In this document: positions 56,935-64,000 of the stretch, piece after piece
Layout of the letters: each line of letters opens with the position of its first letter
Numbering within the stretch: position 1 is the first letter of the stretch
Source: Mallotus nudiflorus
Taxonomy: Eukaryota > Streptophyta > Magnoliopsida > Malpighiales > Euphorbiaceae
Direction: 5' to 3'
Assembly (NCBI GenBank): GCA_947683625.1
Contig: CANTUR010000673.1
Span: 744,001 to 808,000 of the forward strand
Length of the DNA stretch: 64,000 nt
Translations under genes and position numbers: made by a program
Notes under the pieces: generated by a model
What the model was told of the DNA's origin: nothing
Seen by the model: the letters and a program-made list of their open reading frames with translations, nothing else
The model's database searches: none

Positions 56935-57330
56935 AAATGTCAATGTAATTGCTTTAAAAAGCAGGCTAAGAGAATGACAAGGATACCGATTTATATGTAT
57001 ATGTGTTTGTATTATTTATCACTTGATGTTCATTAGTTTGTGCATGTAGGTTCATTTGTTGTAAAGTATAGGTTCATTTGTCATTGATTGGAAGTTTATT
57101 ATAGCTTTAATTTATTGTTTTATCAAATACAGTAAATGCCAATGTAATTGAATCAAAAAGCAGGCTGAGAGAATGGAAAGGATTTCAATTTATATGTGTG
57201 TGTCTTTGTATTATTTATCATTTGATGTTCATTAGTGTGTGCATATAGGTTCATTTGTTGTAAAGTAGAGGTTTACTTGTTATTGATTGGAGATTCATTC
57301 TAATTAGTATATTGTTTTGTCAAATTCATT
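56935..57330. repeat. Tandem duplication, two units of about 190 bp
   Basis: Unit 1 starts taaatgtcaatgtaattgc at about 56,935 and unit 2 starts taaatgccaatgtaattg at about 57,133. Both contain aaaaagcaggct, tttgtattatttatca, ttgatgttcattag and taggttcatttgttgtaaag. No coding potential is seen. Confidence 0.85.
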
Positions 57331-57589
57331 TGTTTAGTTTTTTTATTTAATGATCCTATATGTTTTATCGTATGAATATACATTATTTAATTAATGAGTC
57401 TACAATATTTAACTAAAATAAAAATACAAGTAAAACTCTATTTATTATAATTAAAAAATAAATAATTAAATAATTTTTTAATGAATAACAACTTTTATTT
57501 TAATTATAATCATTCAACCACTATAATTAATAAAATAAAAAGAAAAAATATTTTTTAATGAGATTGAAAGGAAAATATTAACTAACCTG

Positions 57590-57815
57590 TAGGTGAAGGT
57601 CAATAAACATGCATATGAAGGTCAATGAACATGCATGTGAAAATCCATGAACATGCATATGAAGATCAATGAACCTACAGGTTTAAAGATCAATGAACCT
57701 ACAGGTTTAAAAGTCAACGAATCTGCAGGTGAGGATCAATGAACATGAAGGTGAAGATCAATGAACATGCAGGTGAAGATCAATGAACTTGTAGGTGAAA
57801 GTCAATGAATATGCA
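57590..57815. repeat. Minisatellite, units of about 23-25 bp, about 9-10 copies
   Basis: The consensus unit is roughly gtgaagatcaatgaacatgca, followed by a short g-rich spacer. Copies vary at the tail (catgcat, ctacag, tgcag). It is bounded by aaaaatattaac on the left and tatgcattatttaaa on the right. Confidence 0.88.
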
Positions 57816-57964
57816 TTATTTAAATAATGACCCTACATGTTTTATCTTATTATTATACATTATTCAACTAATGAACCTACATTATTTAACTAAAATAAAA
57901 ATACAAGTAATAAAACTCTATTTATTATAATTAAAAAAAATAAAATATTAAATAATTTTCATTT

Positions 57965-57966
<2 letters not shown>

Positions 57967-58052
<86 letters not shown>
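57967..58052. repeat. (AT)n microsatellite, about 43 units
   Basis: An uninterrupted AT array, the longest dinucleotide array in the window. Confidence 0.97.
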
Positions 58053-58055
<3 letters not shown>

Positions 58056-58740
58056 CAAAGAAAATAAAGAAGAAAATAGAAACAGAAATTTAATGAGATT
58101 TGGTAGTTTGCCTATGTCCTTAGAAGCAAAGTGACTAAAGTATTTTATTAATCCAAAAATAGACACTAAGTTTGCAAATATATAATGTATATGTATATAT
58201 AAGTTGTATGATTCAAACTATAACATTACCCCTTACCATACCATGGGGGCGTTGCTCCCGCACCCTTATATTACGTGACGATCTCAAGATCCTAACCAAT
58301 TTTGTCACAGAAGAGTTCCTTGGGTGCAACAATTTAGCATTGTTGTCTATTTTAGACAACAATTCAGAGAAGAAAACTTGAGCATTCGAATCAATCTTGT
58401 GTTTCATGTGTTGAGTGATCTTATACCACTATGTGATGACTACAATTGGAAGTAACAACACTCCAATTGTCTACATAAAAATCAACCAAAAGAGAAGTAA
58501 ATTGATAATAGGGCCTTAATCAACATTCCAAGCCCAAAGCCAATATAGGCCCAAATGTGTCAGTTCAGCCCATGAGGTGAACCAACCCGACATAGTAAGG
58601 CGAACTGATCTAATAACCTGATAAAGTGAAGACGATCTGACCCCATAATTTGATGATCCGTACCACTTATAAACTTGACGATTTGCCTGCACATATGACG
58701 AATGCATTAGCATCTTGTAGACCAAGCTGGAAACGCTAAA
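58053..58740. repeat. Degenerate copia-LTR-like and other repeat remnant
   Basis: The string tttaatgagatttggtagttt, then gcctatgtcc, followed by ccatgggggcgttgctcc, resembles parts of plant copia LTRs (the ...ggttcgg...gcctacgtcc... type). From 58,500 on, more GC-rich repeat-like sequence (cgaactgatct, cgatctgacc) shows no frame. No element ends were found. Confidence 0.35.
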
Positions 58741-59415
58741 GGGATAGGCTCACGTATTTGTAAATTATAATTTTGTCACTTTTAACATAAACTTAAATAT
58801 TAATTTTTAAATATTTTCATAAATTTTTATTTCTTTTGCTAAATCCTTAAATTTTTATTTTAAAATTTACTTCTCAACTTTCAACCACATTATTTAGAAA
58901 TTTTTCTTTTAGAGGTCAAACCAAAAGAGTATTAAAAAAAGAAAAAAAAAAGAAGATTTTTAGACATGAAAAACTTTAGTCAATAATATAAAAATATTTA
59001 GTTTTTCTAAAAATATGAAAAAATTAAAAAAATTAAAATTTTATTATTATTTATAGTGATAGCTAAAAGTGCCTACTTTATTTATTTTATTTTTTTATTA
59101 GTTTATATAATAAATTGATTCATAAGTTATCATTTCTTTCTTATTATTTTTAATTGATAAATAAAAAGTTAAAATTTCATGTAGAAAATTTTTAAATTTA
59201 TCTCAAAAAATGTTAAGATTAAAACTTGATAATAATTTTCAAATTTATTTTTCTTAAAAAGGATTTAAAATTACAATCAGATTTTTTAAATAAAATTAGA
59301 TAAAATTGATATAGTTTATTAATTGAAGGAGTAAATTGAAATGAATTTAAAAATAAAATTTAATTGATAATTAATTTAAAATTAAGGATAGAGCATTTTT
59401 TTTTTCCACTTAATT
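58741..59415. other. AT-rich intergenic DNA
   Basis: No gene, RNA or repeat boundary is recognised. Confidence 0.4.
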
Positions 59416-59720
59416 GTTGTGTAGAGAGATGTGGAGGAGATGTGGAGGAGATGTATAGCATATCACATAACACTGGATATTATGTGAGGATCTTTAGGAG
59501 ATAATCATATCATATTAGAGGGCAGATTCAACAAATATAACACTGGATATTATGTGAGGATCTTTAGGACATAATCATATCCATATTAGAGGGCAGATTC
59601 AACATATATAACATCAATACAACCTCTTCTACACGCTTGAGACGTTTATGCTGGAAAGATGAAATTTGGTGTCGTTCTTGATAGCCATGGAAATTTCGTG
59701 CTTGATGTTTTAAAATTTCA
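59416..59720 (+). repeat. Third copy of the ACA far-upstream module, with an internal tandem duplication
   Basis: Matches 11,705-11,890 (plus) and 52,420-52,590 (minus): gtagagagatgt, aacactggatattatgtgag, tttaggag, catattagagggcagattca and tttggtgtcg, with ttgatagcc. Within it a unit of about 68 bp starting aacactggatattatgtgag is present twice (59,469 and 59,538). gaggagatgtg is also doubled at 59,433-59,452. No ACA coding sequence follows. Confidence 0.75.
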
Positions 59721-59969
59721 CAACTAGGTTATATATATTTTTTTAAACAACTCATCAACTTTATTTTTTAATTTAAATAATTTTTGTGAGTCAATTGCTA
59801 AAAATTAAATTTTTGTTTAATCTATAGGACTTATTTGTAAAAGTTTTTTGAAGGTCCAGAATAGTTCAGTTTTAAAAGAAAAAGTTTCTGTTGGGAATAA
59901 AAAAAATACAGAGATCCAATCCAGACTTCAGGCAAAAATTGAGGGTCCAATTTATACCTTTGACCTTGT
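59721..59969. other. Spacer between repeat modules
   Basis: AT-rich, no gene supported. Confidence 0.35.
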
Positions 59970-60584
59970 AAAATTGATGGTCAAATATATCCTAATTAGT
60001 TCCTGTAATTTTAAAAATTTTCATCTTAATCATTATAATTTTTATTATTAAAAATTAAGTTTATACAATTATTAAAATAACTTAATTAAACTTCTTAAAA
60101 AATTTAAAAATTATATAATAGTTTACAAGAAGCTCAGATAGGAAGAAGACGGTGAGGATAGTGATTTTAGGAGCAAATGAAAGTGAGTTTAACTTTAAAG
60201 TGACACAATGAACAAAGTGAAATGTACTCCCAATATTAAAATTACTTTGGAAAAGAGGAATTTACCTAAAATTTATAGGATTGGTAACTAATTGTATATA
60301 ATTTACAAATTTATGCATTACTTTCTGAAAGTTTTTCTTCGCTTAATTATAGCTTGTAATTTATTTTGTTGTGTAGATAATATTCAAAAAAATTTTTAGT
60401 ACGTTATTTTTTAAATATAAAACACTACTATAAATTTATAATTATTATTTAAAAAAAAATTCATTTAACAAAATGAATTCTTCCGCATAATGCATGGCAT
60501 TTTCCTAGATTTTTATTTTTTTTTATATAAATGAGATGTCAATTATCTATTTCTAATATATTTACAATAGTAAAAATATATAGT
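59970..60584 (+). repeat. Duplicated non-coding segment, copy 2, cut by an LTR insertion
   Basis: Same order as 53,639-54,296. Similarity ends exactly at tatatagt (60,584), where the LTR starting tgtaggcgat is inserted. In copy 1 the sequence continues cataaaaaat. The LTR therefore entered after the duplication. Confidence 0.8.
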
Positions 60585-62395
60585 TGTAGGCGATGGAATT
60601 TAGCGCCTGTCCAAATGTTTGGTGACCGTGTCACTGTGTGAGCTTGAGGCATATTAGGAAATATAAAATAGGCTTAAAGTCCAAATTAGAGAAAGAGTCG
60701 TCACTCAGATAAAACCCAGGACACATTGTATGGCAATTGGATCCCACAGAGGTTCTCAGAAGCCATCTTTAGAGAACAGGTTCGCAATCTGGGTATGGGC
60801 TTTTGGAATGTCCACCCAACAATTATTTTCAATCAATTTCCAATTTTATGTTTTAGTCCAAATTTGCACATTAATTCAAATGCAGGCATTTTAATAGGAG
60901 TTACAACATTTATCACATCAATAAACATCCATTCACTAAATAAATATAAATCACACACAAAGAAAAAGGGGGAGGAGAATAGATTACAACCCTTTTTACA
61001 TGCAAGAAAAAGTGAAATAAACAGAAAATAAACCAAAAGTATATAGAAATTAAATCGAATAATAACAAGGAAAAATAAACTAACAGGAACATGAATTATA
61101 ATTAAATGATTAAAATCATCTAAAATTCCTATAATAGGCAATATGTTAGCACAAAATACTACAAAAGAAACCACGTAGTTAATTCATGGATCAAATCAAC
61201 ACAAATGAGGAGAGTAAACACATGACTATTTCAATTGAGCAAAGCAAATGAATAACTGTATAAAAGTTACAAAATTAAGAAATGTGAAAATACATACCAA
61301 CATAAATCATATGAAATGAATAAAAAATCATAAATAAACTATGCGTGGCTCTATCGAAGTGGTGATCACCTCATTATTAGGGCATTGCCTCATTACAAAG
61401 AGGTAACACCTCTTCTGACTAATAGGCATAGCAATAACTTGACATGCTTCTTAAGTTCTAAGTAAACAAAATATGATCGAGATGAATGGGAATCAACAAA
61501 TACACCAAGTACTCTAAAAGATCATATCATGAACACAACATAAATAAAGGATAAATCTAAGTAAGTACAAGCAAGTAAATGAAGAGAACTTATCCAAAAT
61601 AAAGATCTAACCTAAAAAGTAGAAACTTATACTACTTATAAGCTGGTTTTTTCAAAATAGTTAACCCTCAAAAATTGGTTTTAATATCAAACTCCACTTA
61701 AATGAAAGAGTTCTCCTTCTTCTTCTTTGAGAATGGACTTTCAAGCTAGCTTTTTCTTCTTTTCTTTTTAAGAACGTTCCCTCATTTCTCTTTAAGCTCT
61801 CCCCTCTCTCTTTTTTTCTAGAAATTTGCTAAAAATTCTAAAAATTTACCTCTCCCTCTTTTCACTCTCCATATCCCTTTTAATCCCCAAGCCTTTACAA
61901 GACATTCACTTTTTCACTCTCATCATTACACTTTTTCCTAGTATTCTATCTTTAAAGTGTCCTTTTTACACTATAGGTTCAGTTCAGTAAGAAGCGGCCC
62001 CACCAACTTAATAACTATTGTCACCTCTGCATTTAATGCTTGTGTAAGTGGCTAGCAAAAAGGTGGCACCTCTTCGATAAGGCGATGCCTCATTGAAGTG
62101 GCTACCATAAACGTGGCACCCTTATAATAAGGCGTTGCCTCTTGGGCCTTGACCTAAAGTTGGGTTGTAGGGCCAAAGGTGGGCTTAAGCTTAGGTTTAA
62201 GGGTTTTAGTTTTATGTTTCCATGGGTTTTGGCTTAAAATGGGTTTAGATTCTTAGGTCCATTCTTACAAAGATTTCAGGCTTTTTTACATTCAAACTTT
62301 GTGTTTTCCTCATCATCAGGCTTTGTCGTGAGCCGATCAAATCAAGTATCCATAGTTTATCCCCTATTACGAGTTTATTAAATCGGATGTCTACA
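60585..62395 (-). mobile_element. LTR (1,811 bp), same family as 14,178-16,145
   Basis: The ends are tgtaggcgat and gatgtctaca. It aligns with the other copy over the leader-like part (60,590-60,830 with 14,183-14,400), the aaagaaaaagggggaggagaa string, the doubled gaggcg..cct hairpin words, and the ggcccattct-like 3' part. It is followed on the right by ggggggcaaat on the minus strand, as expected for a 3' LTR of a minus-sense element. Confidence 0.8.
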
Positions 62396-62410
62396 ATTTG
62401 CCCCCCTGAT
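62396..62410 (-). other. Polypurine tract next to the LTR
   Basis: The minus strand reads caggggggcaaat directly before TGTAGACATC. This is the same arrangement as at 16,146. Confidence 0.65.
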
Positions 62411-64000
62411 TTTTTAAAAAACCAAATGCATGCAATAACAATTTTTTGAAAAATCACATGCAAAACACAAAATAATAATAAAAAGGATATACTTGTGTGA
62501 ACGACTTGTACTTTTATTTTTGACAATATTATTTTGCGTCTCTTAGTTTTGAGACGAATTAGTTCCGTAAAGGTCATTTATTTTTGAGGGACATGATAAC
62601 TTTATCAAATAGGGACAGGTGATTAGTCTCGGGAGGAACAAGATGCCTTTTTTTTTATTTAGTCGCCACTCGATTTTTTAGAAAATCAAGAAAAGAAAGG
62701 GATAACATCAGGTCACTTAACGAGTATTACCCCCAATAGAGATATCTGGGTTTGGGGGATCGCATCTACTTTTTTTCTATTTCTTATTATACGATGTTCG
62801 ATGCAAAGCTAATGCAATACCCTAGTTTTAGTAATGACAGTTTGTATAGCATTCACACAATTCATTAGATAGTAGAAGATAATAAAGTTGAAGGATATTA
62901 TTATTACATCACTTTCCTAATAAAATATATATATAAAAAGAAAAAGGAGATTGCGGAAAAATAAATCTAATTTAGATATGATAAATCTGCAAGGTAAATA
63001 TGACCATTCACACAGCTTGGTCGATCACATGAACAATAGGATAAGCAATGGACACTTGATCATTTAAAAGAGTAAGCAAAATGTAGATGATCATGCATGC
63101 TCACAATGATTATTTATGCTATGATGATAATATAAGGCATGCATAATGTCATCAAAAGACCAGAAACATGATGACTCTATTCTAAGAGATGAACTTTTCA
63201 CATTATAGATATTTACAATGTGATTTCATGTTTTGGAACTAGAGGATGCAGAATGATGATATGAAATGAGCATAATAAAGCATAGATAATTCATATAGCA
63301 TGCAAAATTGCCAGTCTCATCACACAAGCACAACAATATTCCCAAATGTTGGTGACAATAAAATAAAATGCAGTGCAATAAAATAAATATGCTAAAGTGA
63401 TTGTGTGGTCCTCACACTCGACTAAGCTTGTGTGGGTTTTGAAGCTTTAGCTTCAAGGGATTATCAAGTTTTCCTCATCGAGAGTTTCAAAATGACAACA
63501 GAATAATGCTAGTTTGTATACCTTTGAAGCATTGATAAAAATGAGGCTTCATTTGGTGGAGAAAAGGTATAATCTCCTAAAAAAAAGACAATAGGAGAGC
63601 AAAACTATATAGAAAAGGGTTTCCAGCACTTTGATCGGATAGATTTCTTGAGTGTGTGTATTTTCGCTTGCTCCTCCCTCAAAATGAGGTGTGGAGGTGC
63701 CTATTTATAGTGAAAAATGTGTGGAATAGAGGGGTATCGACATGGTCATGCATATGTCCCTAGGATGTAGCACGTGACCACGCGAAGTACGTGGTTACAC
63801 GCACTTTTACACTTTACGCACTCCATTTAGATCTTATACGCATTATTCCAAGGTTGGTTCTTAAAGTTTTTAGGCCTTTCGAATGCATTTTCAAAGTCTA
63901 TTTTGTCAAATTCAGCCACGATTTTAGTGTGTGACACCTAGGGGTATTTATGTGCACTTATAAGTGATACGTGCTATCCTGAAGTTGTTTGGGACTATTC
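62411..64000 (-). repeat. 3' internal non-coding part of the LTR element, running off the window
   Basis: The first 100 bp match 16,160-16,230 (aaaaaccaaatgcat, ataata..aaaaagga). Further right no tandem array like that at 16.3-16.9 kb is seen. 62,600-62,770 (agtcgccactcgattttt and nearby) resembles non-coding regions of plant gypsy elements. From 63,600 (ctatttatagtg, cacgtgaccacgcg) it looks like another LTR or leader region. No ORF is supported. Confidence 0.45.

Noticed and set aside
57590..57815. Possible CRISPR-like array of short repeats with spacers
   Set aside because: The genome is plant nuclear, the spacers are not unique sequences but variants of the repeat tail, and no cas genes are present. 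It is a minisatellite.

Overview
This is plant nuclear DNA, almost certainly from a dicot. It is AT-rich and crowded with nested LTR retrotransposons, solo LTRs, MITEs and (TA)n or (TAA)n arrays. Spliced-gene remnants have GT-AG introns, and the gene families are plant-specific. I cannot name the species. There is only one long intact open reading frame: a 1132-residue autoinhibited P2B calcium ATPase (ACA12/ACA13 type, intronless) on the minus strand at 48,581-51,979. Everything else is a transposable element, a pseudogene, a repeat or featureless AT-rich DNA.

Layout. 1-6,997: a Ty3/gypsy pol remnant on the plus strand, split by a 3.24-kb solo LTR and preceded by a second LTR of the same family. 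6,998-8,230: a truncated ACA pseudogene (copy A) with its upstream region. 8,230-14,177: AT-rich DNA with a degenerate LTR-like block, an unidentified small ORF, a stray copy of the region found upstream of the intact ACA gene, and decayed tandem repeats. 14,178-19,282: an LTR with polypurine tract and tandem-repeat-bearing 3' internal region (Tat/Ogre-like layout), then a 60-bp-arm foldback. 19,283-26,872: a truncated plus-sense LTR fused to the gag, PBS and 5' LTR of a minus-sense gypsy element of the same family. 26,888-31,569: remnants of three host-type genes (plant-mobile-domain-like, HOP/STI1-like, and a small conserved plant protein). 34,905-43,572: a second, older ACA pseudogene (copy C), split by a gag-only copia element and by a solo LTR, both with 5-bp target duplications. 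44,056-47,246: another solo LTR. 48,581-52,740: the intact ACA ORF (copy B) and its upstream region. 52,780-60,584: MITEs, a minisatellite, tandem duplications, and second copies of upstream modules. 60,585-64,000: another LTR of the 14.2-kb family with internal sequence running off the window.

The main observation concerns ACA copy B. The frame is open over its whole length, but the phosphorylated aspartate of the DKTG motif is histidine (residue 574). Further motif residues have changed: TGES to TGEI, and the M6 Asn ligand to Ser. The N-terminal linker with the start of the Cation_ATPase_N region is present in three tandem copies of about 65 residues. Copy A has one linker copy and has lost exactly the calmodulin-binding N-terminus by an in-frame 114-bp deletion. 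Together the copies show an ACA12/13-type cluster that is expanding and decaying among LTR elements. Copy B is either a very recently silenced gene or a full-length pseudo-enzyme.
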